A stretch of DNA of 64,000 nt, taken from contig JBKPEA010000029.1 in NCBI GenBank assembly GCA_046728175.1, positions 1 to 64,000 of the forward strand. The letters are read 5' to 3'. Of this stretch, positions 52,266-63,300 are shown in pieces. Numbering within the stretch: position 1 is the first letter of the stretch; each line of letters starts with the position of its first letter. The stretch is from JAFAHS01 sp046728175. Its GTDB lineage: Bacteria > Desulfobacterota > Binatia > Binatales > Binataceae. The translations under genes were made by a program, and so were the position numbers. The notes under the pieces are model-generated. The model was given only the letters and a program-made list of their open reading frames with translations, was not told the DNA's origin and made no database searches.

Positions 52266-54533
52266 TTAGTGCGGTCCGGGTACTTCGAACCACACGGTCG
52301 CCAGTGGCGGGAGCGTTATCGAGATCGAGCAAGGCAGTCCATGCCAGGGCGTATGATCGGCATATGCGGCGCCGGCGTTTCCCTGGTTGCTGCCACCGTA
52401 AATCGTCGCGTCGGTATTCAGCACCTCCCGATACAAACCCGCAACCGGAACCCCAACCCGGTAGCCCCTGCGCACTACCGGCGAGAAATTGCAGACACAA
52501 ACCACTCGGTCCCCTGAAGAGGGTGCCGTGCGCATGAAGGCGATCGCATTCTCATCGGCGTTGTTCGCGTCGATCCAGCGAAAGCCCGCGGGGTCGTGAT
52601 CGGCTTCCCATAACGCCCGCTGGCCGCGGTAGATGCGATTGAGATCGCGAATCAGTGCCTGCAGTCCGCGATGGTCCGGTTCGCCGAGCAGGTTCCAGTC
52701 GAGGCTCTGGTCGTGGTTCCATTCGCGCCATTGGCCAAACTCACCCCCCATGAAAAGAATTTTCTTGCCGGAGCGAGCCCACATGTAGCCGAACAGCGCG
52801 CGCAAGTTGGCGAATTTTTGCCATCGGTCGCCGGGCATTTTGTCCAGCAACGAGCGCTTTCCGTACACGACTTCGTCGTGAGAAAGCGGCAGGACGAAAT
52901 TTTCGAACCACGCGTAGACGAACCCGAACGTCAGATCGCGATGGGAGTAGCGCCGATACACCGGATCCTTGGCGAAATAGTCAAGCGTGTCATGCATCCA
53001 GCCCATGTCCCATTTGAAACCAAATCCGAGGCCACCCACGTAGAGGGGCCGGCTGACCCCCGTCCACGCGGTCGATTCTTCGGCGATCATCGCGACGCCT
53101 GGATGCCGTGCATAAACCTGTTGGTTCAGTTCGCGCAAAAACGCGACTGCCTGGAGGTTCTCGTTGCCGCCATGGACGTTGGGAATCCACTCGCCGGAAC
53201 GTCTTCCGTAATCCAGGTAGAGCATCGATGAGACCGCATCGACGCGCAACCCGTCGGCGTGAAATTCGTCCAGCCAATACTGCGCACTCCCGAGCAGGAA
53301 GCTGCGAACCTCGTCGCGCCCAAAATTGAAGATGTAGGTATTCCATTGCGGATGGTAACCCTGGAGCGGATCGGCGTGTTCGAACAGCGCAGTGCCGTCA
53401 AAGCGGCCGAGGGAGAATTCATCGGTAGGAAAATGAGCTGGCACCCAATCCAGAATCACCCCGATGCCGCTCTGATGGAGGCGATCGATCAGGTAGCGAA
53501 AGTCATCGGGCGATCCATAGCGTGCCGTCGGTGAGTAATAACCGGTCGTTTCGTACCCCCAGGAGCCGGCGAACGGATGCTCCATTACCGGCAAGAATTC
53601 GACGTGCGTGAATCCCAGGTTCGTAACGTAGTCACATAGCTGGTTGGCCAGTTCCCGGTAGGAGAGCGGCCGATTGCCCTCCTCTGGCACTCGGCGCCAT
53701 GAGCCAAGATGGAGTTCATATATCGCCATCGGACTGCGCAGCGTGTCGCGACCTGCGCGTGCGGACATCCACGCTCCGTCATTAAACGAGTAGTTCGATT
53801 GATAGACCCGCGACGCGGTCGCGGGCGGACATTCGGTGGCCGACGCGAATGGATCGCTCTTGAGCAGAAAGCCGCCGTCCTGGGTGCGGATCTCGTACTT
53901 GTAAAAGGTACCTGCGCCCAGGTCCGGAATGAACAGCTCCCAAACCCCGGAGCTGCCCAGCATCCGCATCATGTGGAGCCTTCCGTCCCAGCCGTTGAAG
54001 TCACCGACCACGCTGATGCCGGCCGCGTTGGGCGCCCATACCGCAAACGAGGTCCCGGAGACACCCGCGACTTCGCAGACATGAGCGCCTATCTTCTTCC
54101 AGATCTGCTCATGCTTCTGTTCCGCCCATAAATAGATGTCCATGTCACCGAGGGTTGGCGGAAAGGAATATGGCTGCCGCACGGTGACCCGATGGTTGCC
54201 GGGATATTCGACCTCCAGCCGATGACGAAAGATCTCGGGGCCTTTTTCGGGGACCGCCACTTCAAACAACCCGGGTTCCGGTCGCGCAATCATTTCGCGC
54301 GGCGCCTGGTCGTCAAGGAGCAAGGAAATCTGCACCGCCTCGGGGCGATAGGCGCGGATGATTGCGCCGCCATTGGTCAGATGGGCTCCCAGGATCGAAT
54401 GAGGATCGCGATGCCGAAGCTCAAGGAGGCGTGTCAGGTCATCGCGCGGAATAGCGGAGACGCGGCCACCACCATTCCGGTCTGTCGGGCCGTGCGACGC
54501 AGTGGGTGTGGGTTGGTCAGTCCTTTCAGTCAT
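52266..54533 (-). CDS. glgB: 1,4-alpha-glucan branching enzyme
   Basis: GH13 enzyme of 755 residues that makes alpha-1,6 branches in glycogen-like glucan. N-terminal CBM48 domains (DPHSILGAH, SFAVWAPNAAGISVVGDFNGWDG) are followed by the catalytic barrel: DWVPAHFPTDEF, DGLRVDAVSSMLYLDYGR (nucleophile Asp), AEESTAW (acid/base Glu) and PLSHDEV. Two extra glycan-binding modules at the N-terminus account for the full length. Last gene of the glgE, treS/mak, glgB operon; it is 51 bases after treS/mak. Confidence 0.96.
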   Translation of the reverse strand: MTERTDQPTPTASHGPTDRNGGGRVSAIPRDDLTRLLELRHRDPHSILGAHLTNGGAIIRAYRPEAVQISLLLDDQAPREMIARPEPGLFEVAVPEKGPEIFRHRLEVEYPGNHRVTVRQPYSFPPTLGDMDIYLWAEQKHEQIWKKIGAHVCEVAGVSGTSFAVWAPNAAGISVVGDFNGWDGRLHMMRMLGSSGVWELFIPDLGAGTFYKYEIRTQDGGFLLKSDPFASATECPPATASRVYQSNYSFNDGAWMSARAGRDTLRSPMAIYELHLGSWRRVPEEGNRPLSYRELANQLCDYVTNLGFTHVEFLPVMEHPFAGSWGYETTGYYSPTARYGSPDDFRYLIDRLHQSGIGVILDWVPAHFPTDEFSLGRFDGTALFEHADPLQGYHPQWNTYIFNFGRDEVRSFLLGSAQYWLDEFHADGLRVDAVSSMLYLDYGRRSGEWIPNVHGGNENLQAVAFLRELNQQVYARHPGVAMIAEESTAWTGVSRPLYVGGLGFGFKWDMGWMHDTLDYFAKDPVYRRYSHRDLTFGFVYAWFENFVLPLSHDEVVYGKRSLLDKMPGDRWQKFANLRALFGYMWARSGKKILFMGGEFGQWREWNHDQSLDWNLLGEPDHRGLQALIRDLNRIYRGQRALWEADHDPAGFRWIDANNADENAIAFMRTAPSSGDRVVCVCNFSPVVRRGYRVGVPVAGLYREVLNTDATIYGGSNQGNAGAAYADHTPWHGLPCSISITLPPLATVWFEVPGPH

Positions 54534-54584
54534 GAGCAGTCCTTCCAGGGAAGCTACGCTCGCCGCTCGTTCCGTCCCGTCACT

Positions 54585-57500
54585 TCACGCCCGCGCTTCT
54601 CCTGCTGCCGGACCGAGTATCGTCGCGATTCCGCTCAGAGGGATCAGCAGCCAATCGGGGCGATTGTTCAGCTCGTAGCCAAGCTCGTACACGGCCTTTT
54701 CCATCGTGAAGGCTTCCAGCATGGTTTTGAGCTCGGCGGGATTCTGGGGAACAAAGGGTGCTTTCCCCGTCGTTTCCAGATAGCCGCGCAGGAAGGCCCA
54801 CGAAGCCCACGCCTGCCAAAAGTTTGCCCACGGCTCCGCGGTGTGCAGGTTCATTTCGCCCAACGTCCCGGCGTTGAGTCGCTGAATGGTCGCGCTCATA
54901 GCGGCGTAGTGGAACGAGCGCAGCACTCCCGCCACGTCCTGCAGCGCGCAACGTTTGCGGCGCCGCTCGCTCAATTCGCGGGCCGGTTCGCCTTCGAAAT
55001 CGATGATTACGAAGTCCTTGCCGGTGTACAGAACCTGACCGAGATGCAGATCACCGTGACATCGCATGCGGACCACCGAAGGTCGGCAGCGCAGGAAGGC
55101 GTCGAAACGCGCCACGATTTCGGCCTGTCGATCGATGATCATCTGGGTTTGCCCCGCCAGCTCCTTGGGAATGACCGGACGCCGACGGTTCACTGTCCGA
55201 ATCGCCTGCGTCAGCAGATTCCGCATCGACTGGTAGGACGACCGTTGAAAGAAAGCCGAGAAGGGCTCCGGCGCAAACTCGGGCTCACTCTGGTTGGAGG
55301 CCAGCGCGAGATGAAGTTCGCCAACCCGATGACCCAGCAGCCGCGCCGCATCCAGGTAAGCACCCAGCAACTCAACCGCGAGCGGGTCCGCTTCCTCGCG
55401 CGCGAGCAGATCGAGCGCGTTGGTCGCGGGCGTTTGGGCCAACGCCGGTTTGGTGGCGGCGGTCTCCAGGTAGTGCGAGAGTTCGTCGATCGAGAACTGC
55501 CAGGCGTCTCCCTTGTTGGGCACGAAGCCCTGCAACACCGCGACCGTATCCCGCTCGTCGCGTCCAAAGCGATACTCGAGCCAGCCCGCCAGCGGCGGCA
55601 CATGCGAAAAGAGACCGTGGGAGGTCAGAAAGCGCGTGATCTCGAGATCCGGATTCAAGCCGCTTTCGAGCCGCCGGAAAAGTTTCAAAATGAGGCGGTC
55701 GCCGTAGGCAATCGACGTATTGCTTTGCTCGACTTTGAGAGCCCGCGGTTCAAGGACGGCGTCACCGCGAAGTTCCGATAGCGCATGGGTCGAGTATGCC
55801 AACAACTCTCCGGTGGCGCCGTGGTGGTGTCGATGATGGGTGATCATGTCCAGCAGCGCCGTTCCAAATTCCGGATCAATCGCTGCGTCGTACACCACCC
55901 CGGCTTGGTCTCCGTTGCTGCCGGCGCCGGTGACCTCCGCAATCACCCGCTCGGGAGCCCGCGATCTCACCTCCCGCGCACGATCGCCTGCCGCTATCGC
56001 GAGCGGCAGCAAGTACCTTTCGGGGTCTCCATTGGTGTAGTCGACATTCAGCACGCCGAGGTGCGGAGCGTGCGGTGCTTCCGACATGGGCAAGGTTTCC
56101 ATCACCGTGACTGACTTGATCGAACGAGCCTTGGCTCGAAACCAGCGGCAGTGCGGCAGATAGTCCGGCATGGCGCGCGCGATGGTTTCGCGTGCTCCTC
56201 TTCGCAACATGGCGTCGAAGCTAGCGCTCGCTTCAAGGTGCGGCGGCTGGTAGTCCGAGCGCTCCTCGGGGGCGTGCTTGGGCGATTCGATGGAAAACCA
56301 GAAGAACGTGTGCGGTCCCAGGGTCAGCAGATAGGGCAGTTCGCCGATTTTCGGGAAGCTTGCACGCCCGAACAGCTCCACCGGCGTCATGTCCTTGAAC
56401 ATGGACAGATCGAGTTCGACGTATTGAACAAAGCGCGAAAGGTTTGCGACCACCAGGATGCGTTCCTCCTGGTAGCTGCGGAGGAATGCGAGAATGTGGG
56501 AATTCTCGGGATTGAGGAATTCGATGGAGCCGCGGCCGAAGGCCTGGAATTGTTTGCGCAGCGCGATCAGCCGCCGCATCCACCACAACAGTGAGTGGCG
56601 GTTTGCATCCTGCGCTTCGACGTTGATGGTCTGGTAGTGGTACTCGTAGTCGATGATTATGGGCAGGATCAGTTGCTGCGGGTTGGCGGTGGAGAACCCG
56701 GCGTTGCGATCCGCCGCCCATTGCATCGGGGTGCGGACCCCGTCGCGATCACCGAGGTAGACGTTGTCGCCCATTCCGATCTCGTCGCCATAGTAGATGA
56801 CCGGCGTCCCCGGCAGCGAAAACAGCAGAGCGTTGTTGAGCTCGATGGTCCGCCGATTGTTCCCCAAAAGCGGCGCCAGACGGCGGCGGATACCCAGGTT
56901 GATGCGCATGCGTGCTTCCTGCGCATACGCCTTGTACATGTAGTCGCGCTCCTCGTCGGTGACCATCTCGAGCGTCAACTCGTCGTGATTGCGAAGAAAC
57001 AGTGCCCACTGGCACGAGGGATCAATCTCGGGAGTCTGGGCCCAGATGTCAGTAAACGGAAAACGATCTTCCATCCGCACTGACATGAACATTCGCGGCA
57101 TGAGCGGGAAATGGAATGCCATGTGACATTCCTTGCCTTCCGCCAGGTAGGTGACCGCGCTTTCGGGCCACTGATTGGCTTCGGCGAGGATCATGCGGTC
57201 GGCGAAATTGGCGTCTACATAGTGCCTCAATTCGCGCAGGAACGCGTGAGTCTCGGGAAGGTTTTCGCAGCCGGTTCCTTCCCGTTTGTAGAGATAGGGG
57301 ACCGCGTCAAGCCGCAGGCCATCAACTCCTAGACCCAGCCAGAAGGAAACCACCCGCAAGATCTCGCGGCGCACCGCCGGATTGTCGTAGTTGAGATCGG
57401 GCTGATGTGAATAGAAACGATGGAAGTAGTACGCCTTGGCCACGCGATCCCAGGACCAGTTGGATTGCTCAAAGTCCTGAAAGATGATTCGCGCGTCCTT

Positions 57501-57944
57501 GTAGCGCTCGGGCGTGTCGCTCCAGATGTAGTAATCGCGGTGCGCGCTACCGTCCGGTGATTGGCGTGCGCGCTGGAACCAGTCGTGTCGGTCGGACGTA
57601 TGATTCAGCACCAATTCGGTGACTACTTTGAGGCCTCGCTGATGGGCCTCGCGCAGAAACAGCTTGAAGTCTGACAGTGTGCCGCACTCCGGATGAACGT
57701 CCGTATAATTCGCAATGTCGTATCCATCATCGCGCATCGGCGAGGGGTAAAAGGGTAATAGCCAGAGTGTGGTAACTCCCAGCGCCTGGAGGTAATCAAG
57801 TTTCTTTGCGAGTCCGGGAAAATCTCCGACCCCGTCGCCATTGCTGTCATAGAATGAGCGCACGCGCAGTTCATAGAAAACCGCATCTTTGTACCAGAGC
57901 GGGTCGCGCTTTACGCCATTTTCGGTTCTGTGCTCTGAGGCCAT
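54585..57944 (-). CDS. treS: trehalose synthase/maltokinase fusion (TreS-Mak)
   Basis: A 1119-residue two-enzyme fusion. Residues 15-560 are a GH13 trehalose synthase that turns trehalose into maltose: WYKDAVFYELRVRSFYDSNG, DGLRLDAVPYLYKREGTGCE, ILAEANQWPE and FLRNHDELTLEMV. Residues about 600-1119 are a maltokinase (Pep2-like) that makes maltose-1-phosphate from ATP and maltose: CRWFRAKARSI, MRCHGDLHLGQVLYTGKDFVIIDFEGEPAR with the catalytic Asp. In many actinobacteria the two are separate. The start ATG at 57944 is 5 bases after the glgE stop, so the two are translated in tandem. Confidence 0.95.
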   Translation of the reverse strand: MASEHRTENGVKRDPLWYKDAVFYELRVRSFYDSNGDGVGDFPGLAKKLDYLQALGVTTLWLLPFYPSPMRDDGYDIANYTDVHPECGTLSDFKLFLREAHQRGLKVVTELVLNHTSDRHDWFQRARQSPDGSAHRDYYIWSDTPERYKDARIIFQDFEQSNWSWDRVAKAYYFHRFYSHQPDLNYDNPAVRREILRVVSFWLGLGVDGLRLDAVPYLYKREGTGCENLPETHAFLRELRHYVDANFADRMILAEANQWPESAVTYLAEGKECHMAFHFPLMPRMFMSVRMEDRFPFTDIWAQTPEIDPSCQWALFLRNHDELTLEMVTDEERDYMYKAYAQEARMRINLGIRRRLAPLLGNNRRTIELNNALLFSLPGTPVIYYGDEIGMGDNVYLGDRDGVRTPMQWAADRNAGFSTANPQQLILPIIIDYEYHYQTINVEAQDANRHSLLWWMRRLIALRKQFQAFGRGSIEFLNPENSHILAFLRSYQEERILVVANLSRFVQYVELDLSMFKDMTPVELFGRASFPKIGELPYLLTLGPHTFFWFSIESPKHAPEERSDYQPPHLEASASFDAMLRRGARETIARAMPDYLPHCRWFRAKARSIKSVTVMETLPMSEAPHAPHLGVLNVDYTNGDPERYLLPLAIAAGDRAREVRSRAPERVIAEVTGAGSNGDQAGVVYDAAIDPEFGTALLDMITHHRHHHGATGELLAYSTHALSELRGDAVLEPRALKVEQSNTSIAYGDRLILKLFRRLESGLNPDLEITRFLTSHGLFSHVPPLAGWLEYRFGRDERDTVAVLQGFVPNKGDAWQFSIDELSHYLETAATKPALAQTPATNALDLLAREEADPLAVELLGAYLDAARLLGHRVGELHLALASNQSEPEFAPEPFSAFFQRSSYQSMRNLLTQAIRTVNRRRPVIPKELAGQTQMIIDRQAEIVARFDAFLRCRPSVVRMRCHGDLHLGQVLYTGKDFVIIDFEGEPARELSERRRKRCALQDVAGVLRSFHYAAMSATIQRLNAGTLGEMNLHTAEPWANFWQAWASWAFLRGYLETTGKAPFVPQNPAELKTMLEAFTMEKAVYELGYELNNRPDWLLIPLSGIATILGPAAGEARA

Positions 57945-57948
57945 GCGA

Positions 57949-59934
57949 CTACCATCGAGTATCGACCCTCAGGATATGGGCCGGTTCTATGAACGGATCG
58001 AGACGCACGTAATTGCGCTCCGACCAGGTATAGGTGGCGTTGGTCAGGAGATCGGTCACGCGATAGGACTGCCCAGGCGCCACGCCCACGACCTCGGGCG
58101 GAACGAACGCGGTGCAAATTTGTGGATGGAGGGGGTCGAGATTCACGGCGGTCAGGATGACGTTGGAACGATCCTGCATCGCCTTGGCGTAGAGAATGAT
58201 TTGCTCGTTGTCGGTGTCCAGGAAACGCAGATTCGATAGATGTTGCAGGGCAGGATTAGCCCGGCGAATCGCGTTGACCCGCGCGATGAATTCTTTGATG
58301 TTGCCGGGCCGGTTCCAATCGCGCGGCTTGAGCTGGTATTTCTCGGAATCCAGGTACTCCTCGGTGCCGGGTACCGCCTGATTTTCGCAGAGTTCGTAGC
58401 CGCTGTAGATGCCATAGGAGGGTGCGAGGGTCGCGGCGAGCACCAACCTCATTTTGAACGCAGGACGCCCGCCACTCTGGAGCACTGCATGCAGGATATC
58501 GGGTGTGTTGGTGAAGAAATTGGGTCTGAAATAGTCATGCATCGGGCTTTGCGTTAGTTCAGTCAGGTACTGGGTCAATTCATATTTGGTGTTGCGCCAG
58601 GTGAAATAGGTATAAGACTGAGTAAAACCGGCCTTGGCCAGCACCTTCATCATCTTTGGTCGCGTAAAGGCCTCCGCCAGGAAAATTACCTCCGGATAAA
58701 CCGACTGCACTGCGTTTATCAGCCACTCCCAGAAGGCGACTGGCTTGGTGTGGGGGTTGTCGACCCGGAAGATTGTCACTCCCTGTTCGATCCAGAATCG
58801 GATCACGCCCAACAACTCTTCCAGCAATCCGCGCTGGTCGGCAGTATCGAAGTCGACGGGGTAGACGTCCTGATACTCCTTGGGAGGATTCTCCGCGTAC
58901 TTGATGGAACCGTCCGGTCGCCGGTGAAACCATTCGGGGTGCTCCTTGACCCATGGGTGATCCGGCGAAGTCTGAATCGCGAAGTCGAGGGCGACCTCCA
59001 AACCAAGGTTGTTGGCGGCCAGGACAAAGCTCCGGAAGTCCTCGAGTGTTCCAAGGTCAGGATGGATAGCAGTGTGCCCGCCGGTTTCTGCCCCGATAGC
59101 CCAGGGACTTCCGACCGCATTGCTTCCGTCCGGGGAATTGCCCGGACCTTTGCGGTTGGTATGACCAATCGGATGAACCGGCGGAAGGTAGACCACGTCG
59201 AAACCGAGGTCGCGGAGCTCCGAGAGGCGGCGCCCGGCATCGCGCAAGGTGCCGGAGCGCTCGGCGGAGCCCCGCTGGGAGCGGACGAACATCTCGTACC
59301 AAGCGCCGAATCGAGCCCTGGGGCGATCGACGACCAGTTCGAGCAGAGGATCAAAGCGAGTGAGGCCGCTGCGCTCTCCGGTACGCGCCGCCACGGCCAC
59401 GAGCTCGGGATGAGAGAGAACCTCGAGCGCCGCGCTCTCGTTGTTGCTCGCCCGCAGCCGCTGCACGCAGTCGCGGAGTAATTCCGCATCGCGATCGCGC
59501 GCTGTGCGAACCATGCGCTCCAACAGCGCAATGCCTTCGCGCAGATCCGAAAGGACGCGCCGGCCGGCCTGCGCCTTCTTGATAAAATCGCTGCTCCATG
59601 TAGCAAAGAGGTCAGTCCAGGCTGCGATGGTGAATACATAGCGGGCGTTCTCCGCGGGTACGAACTCGCCACGCCAGCGGTCGTTGTCGAGCGCGACCAT
59701 CGGTGCCTCGCCAAACGCCTCCTCGTCTTTGCGCTTCCATTCCACGGCAGCGCGCAGGACCTGGTGGCCGTCACGGAAAATGTCCGCTTCGACCACGCAG
59801 GGCTCGCCGACAATTTGCTTCGCTGGATATCTCCCGCCATCAACTGAGGGAGTGATGGACTCTATGATGATGTGCCCGACTTGCCAATCCGGGGCAGCAG
59901 GGAGGGTTTCGTTCCTGAATTGACGAGACCGCAT
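57949..59934 (-). CDS. glgE: alpha-1,4-glucan:maltose-1-phosphate maltosyltransferase
   Basis: GH13_3 enzyme of 661 residues that extends alpha-glucan with maltosyl units from maltose-1-phosphate. An N-terminal beta domain (residues 20-120) is followed by helical insertion, then FDVVYLPPVHPIGHTNRKG, EVALDFAIQTSPDHPWV, WIEQGVTIFRVDNPHTKP (nucleophile Asp), EVIFLAEAFTRPKMM (Glu) and SYTYFTWRNTKYEL, all GlgE signatures. AAAGG lies 8 bases before the ATG. First gene of glgE, treS/mak, glgB, the GlgE route from trehalose to branched glucan. Confidence 0.96.
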   Translation of the reverse strand: MRSRQFRNETLPAAPDWQVGHIIIESITPSVDGGRYPAKQIVGEPCVVEADIFRDGHQVLRAAVEWKRKDEEAFGEAPMVALDNDRWRGEFVPAENARYVFTIAAWTDLFATWSSDFIKKAQAGRRVLSDLREGIALLERMVRTARDRDAELLRDCVQRLRASNNESAALEVLSHPELVAVAARTGERSGLTRFDPLLELVVDRPRARFGAWYEMFVRSQRGSAERSGTLRDAGRRLSELRDLGFDVVYLPPVHPIGHTNRKGPGNSPDGSNAVGSPWAIGAETGGHTAIHPDLGTLEDFRSFVLAANNLGLEVALDFAIQTSPDHPWVKEHPEWFHRRPDGSIKYAENPPKEYQDVYPVDFDTADQRGLLEELLGVIRFWIEQGVTIFRVDNPHTKPVAFWEWLINAVQSVYPEVIFLAEAFTRPKMMKVLAKAGFTQSYTYFTWRNTKYELTQYLTELTQSPMHDYFRPNFFTNTPDILHAVLQSGGRPAFKMRLVLAATLAPSYGIYSGYELCENQAVPGTEEYLDSEKYQLKPRDWNRPGNIKEFIARVNAIRRANPALQHLSNLRFLDTDNEQIILYAKAMQDRSNVILTAVNLDPLHPQICTAFVPPEVVGVAPGQSYRVTDLLTNATYTWSERNYVRLDPFIEPAHILRVDTRW

Positions 59935-60396
59935 TCGCTTGGACCTTTCGCAATTGATTCAAGGAGCGAGGCGCTGACTTCAAGCTCCGGCACTAAGGAA
60001 CAACACGATTTCTGGCCCCTCGCAGGTAGCAATGCACGCGCCGCCAGTCTACAGACGGTAATCCTTTCATTCGTTTTAGGCAAAACATTTTTCCATGAAG
60101 CACAATGCGCGCTAGCGCGGTATTTTGCCCCACCGACGGATGGTGAGGTGAGCCTCTTTCCGGTAGCCTGCGCTGCGCAGCGAAGTGCGACGCGGAGGCC
60201 GTCGGGGGCGGATTGCGCCACGGCGGAAATCAGCGAAGCGCAGGTTTATCAGCGGATTTTTCGCGGGCGGAGCGTCGCCTTCACGCCCTTTTGGATCGAA
60301 ACTTGCCACGTTTGGAACGCTGCCCTATCCTTATCACGGCTGTGAAACGCCTTTCTGGCGTAGAAGCAAGCGCAGCTTCCGAAAGCCTCTCTGCCT
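59935..60396. other. divergent intergenic between glgE and RND pump
   Basis: 462 bases that must hold promoters in both directions. A perfect 12-bp palindrome CGCGCTAGCGCG lies at 60108-60119, and GTTTT-AGGC-AAAAC is near 60075. No gene with a ribosome site was found; the short open frames lack family likeness. Confidence 0.4.
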
Positions 60397-63300
60397 ATGT
60401 GGATCGTCCGTCTAGCCCTGCGCCGTCCGCTCTCGGTTGCGGTCATGGCGCTTCTGATGTTGGTGCTGGGGGTCCTTTCCTTCTCGCTGATGAACGTCGA
60501 CATTTTTCCTGCGATCAACCTGCCGGTGGTGATGGTGGTGTGGAACTACCCGGGGCTGTCGGCGTTCGATGTCGAGCGGCGGATGGTGTTTATCAGCGAG
60601 CGTGCGTACTCGACCACGGTCAATGACATCGAGCACATTGAATCCAGCTCGATTAATGGGCTGGGAATCCTCAAGGTCTATTTTCAGCCGGGTACCGACG
60701 TGGGCGGCGCGATCGCCCAGATCAACGCGGTGTCTCAGACCATCCTGAGCAACCTGCCGCGCGGTATTCAACCGCCGCAGATCATCTCCTACAACGCGTC
60801 CAACGTTCCGGTCGCGCAGCTCAACGTGTACAGCGACGTGCTCTCCACCGCCAGGCTGTTCGATTACGGACTGAACTTCATCCGCATTCAGCTGTTCACG
60901 ATTCCAGGGTTTTCTTCCCCCGCGCCCCTGGGCGGCGTGAGCCGCAACGTGATGGTCAATATCGACCCAACCAAGTTGTACGCCAACGGCCTTTCCGCAT
61001 ACGACATCGGCAATTCGCTGGCCGCCAGCAACGTCGTGATTCCCTCCGGCAGCGCCAAGATGGGAAACTACCAGTACAACGTCGACGTCAACATGAGCTT
61101 CCCCACCGTAAGGGAGTTCAACAACCTGCCCGTCAAGTATGTTGGAGCTTCCCCGATCCTGCTGGGGAACGTCGCGCCGGTGACCGACTCGCATCAGCCC
61201 GCGACTAACGTCGTACGCGTCGATGGGCGCCAGGCGACCTACCTGATGGTCATCAAGCACGCCGATGCGTCGACACTGACCGTGGTCGACGCGGTCAGGA
61301 GCAAAATTCCGGAAATCCTGGCGACTGCGCCCCAGGGACTGAAGGTCGCGCTGGCATTTGATCAATCCAAGTTCGTGCGTGGCGCCCTGTGGGATGTCGT
61401 GCAGGAGGCAGTAAGCGCCGCCGCCCTGGTCGCGGTGATGGTGCTCATTTTTCTTGGCTCACCACGCAGCATGCTGATCGTCATCACCTCGATCCCGCTC
61501 TCAATTCTGACCGCCATCGTGGGTCTCAAGCTGAGCGGACAGACCATCAACACGATGACGCTGGGCGGAATTGCGCTGGCGGTCGGCATGCTGGTCGACG
61601 ATGCCACCGTGGAAATCGAGAACATCCACCGTAACCACGCCATGAATAAGCCGCTGCTGGTCGCGATTCTCGACGGCGCGCATCAGATCGCTACGCCGAC
61701 CTTGGTGGGCACTCTTTCCATCTGCATCGTGTTTTTCCCGGTGGTCTTGCTCACGGGAGTGGCGCGGTTTCTGTTCACGCCCCTGGCGTTGGCGGTGGTG
61801 TTCGCGATGCTCACTTCCTACCTGCTGTCCCGGACGCTGGTGCCGACCATGGCCCGCTACCTGCTGGCCGACACTCACGAGGAGAACGTCGGCGGCGGAG
61901 CGGGGTGGTGGAGTCGCTTCGTGCGCGGCTTCGAAGCTTGCTTCGATCAGTTGCGGGACCGCTATCGGGACGTGCTCGGAACCTTTATCGCGCGCCGCAC
62001 GTTTTCACTGGCCTGCGTCGCCGCACTGATCGTCGTTTCGATGGGCCTGCTGTTCACGGTGGGAGAGGATTTCTTTCCACCGGTGGATGCCGGCATGATG
62101 CGTCTGCACGTGCGCGCTCCTACCGGAACCCGCATCGAGCATACCGAGCTGCTGGTCGCCGACATCGAGCAAACCATTCGCAGCATCGTGCCGGCCGACG
62201 AGATCGAAAGCATCAGTGACAACATCGGCCTGCCGATTTCGTATGATCTTGCCTTTTATCAGACCGACAGCATCGGACCGCAGGACAGCGATATTCTGAT
62301 CCAGCTCAAACCCGGGCATCGTCCCACTGGCGACTATCAGCGGGAGATACGCAAGGTCCTGGAAGCGCACTATCCGAACCTGACCGCGTACTTCCAGGCC
62401 GCCGATATCGTCGGCCAGGTGCTCAATTTCGGCCTCCCGGCGATGATCAATGCCCAGATCAACGGCAACAATCTGCAGAGCAACTACGATATCGCGTTGC
62501 GCCTTAAGGATAAGATGGCGCAGATTCCAGGCGTGGTCGACCTTCGGATCGGCCAGCCGCTCGATTATCCGGCCCTCAAGGTCGACGTCGATCGCGCGAA
62601 GGCGCTCCAGTTTGGCATCACGCAAACCCAGGTCGCGTCAAGCCTGCTCGCTTCGCTCAGCGGCGCGCAATTGCTGCAGCCCAATTTCTGGCTCGACCCG
62701 GTCAGCGGGGTTAACTACAACGTCATCGCGCAGGTGCCGCAGCAGGTCATCAGCTCGATAAACGCCCTGGCCAATATTCCGCTCAGCGCAACGCCGCAGA
62801 GCGCCTCCGTGCAGCAGGCGGCATCGCAGGACTCCACGGGCAACCAGCCGCAATTGCTTGGCAACCTCGCTACCGTCCATCGTGACTGGGACCCCGCGGT
62901 CGTCTCCCACTACAGTGTTCAGCGGGTGATCGATGTCAATTGCGCGGTATCGCGCCGCGACCTGGGCAGCGTCAGCGCCGACGTGCGGCGCGCGATCAAC
63001 GGTCTGGGCAATCTACCAGCCGGGACTCACGTGGTCATTCGCGGACAGAGCGCGGCAATGAGTGAGTCCTTCGAGACCTTGGGTGAAGGACTGATCCTGG
63101 CAATTATCCTGGTCTACCTCCTGATGGTTGCGAATTTTCAGTCCTGGCTTGAGCCTTTCATCATCATGATGGCGGTGCCCGGCGCGCTGGCCGGGGTGCT
63201 GTGGATGCTGGTGATCACCGGCACGACGATTAACGTTGAATCATTGATGGGCGCGATAATGGCGGTCGGGGTTGGGGTCGCCAACGGCAACCTGCTGATA

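Noticed and set aside
54192..55781. 529-codon open frame on the plus strand
   Set aside because: Antisense to glgB and treS/maltokinase, which are full-length and motif-complete.
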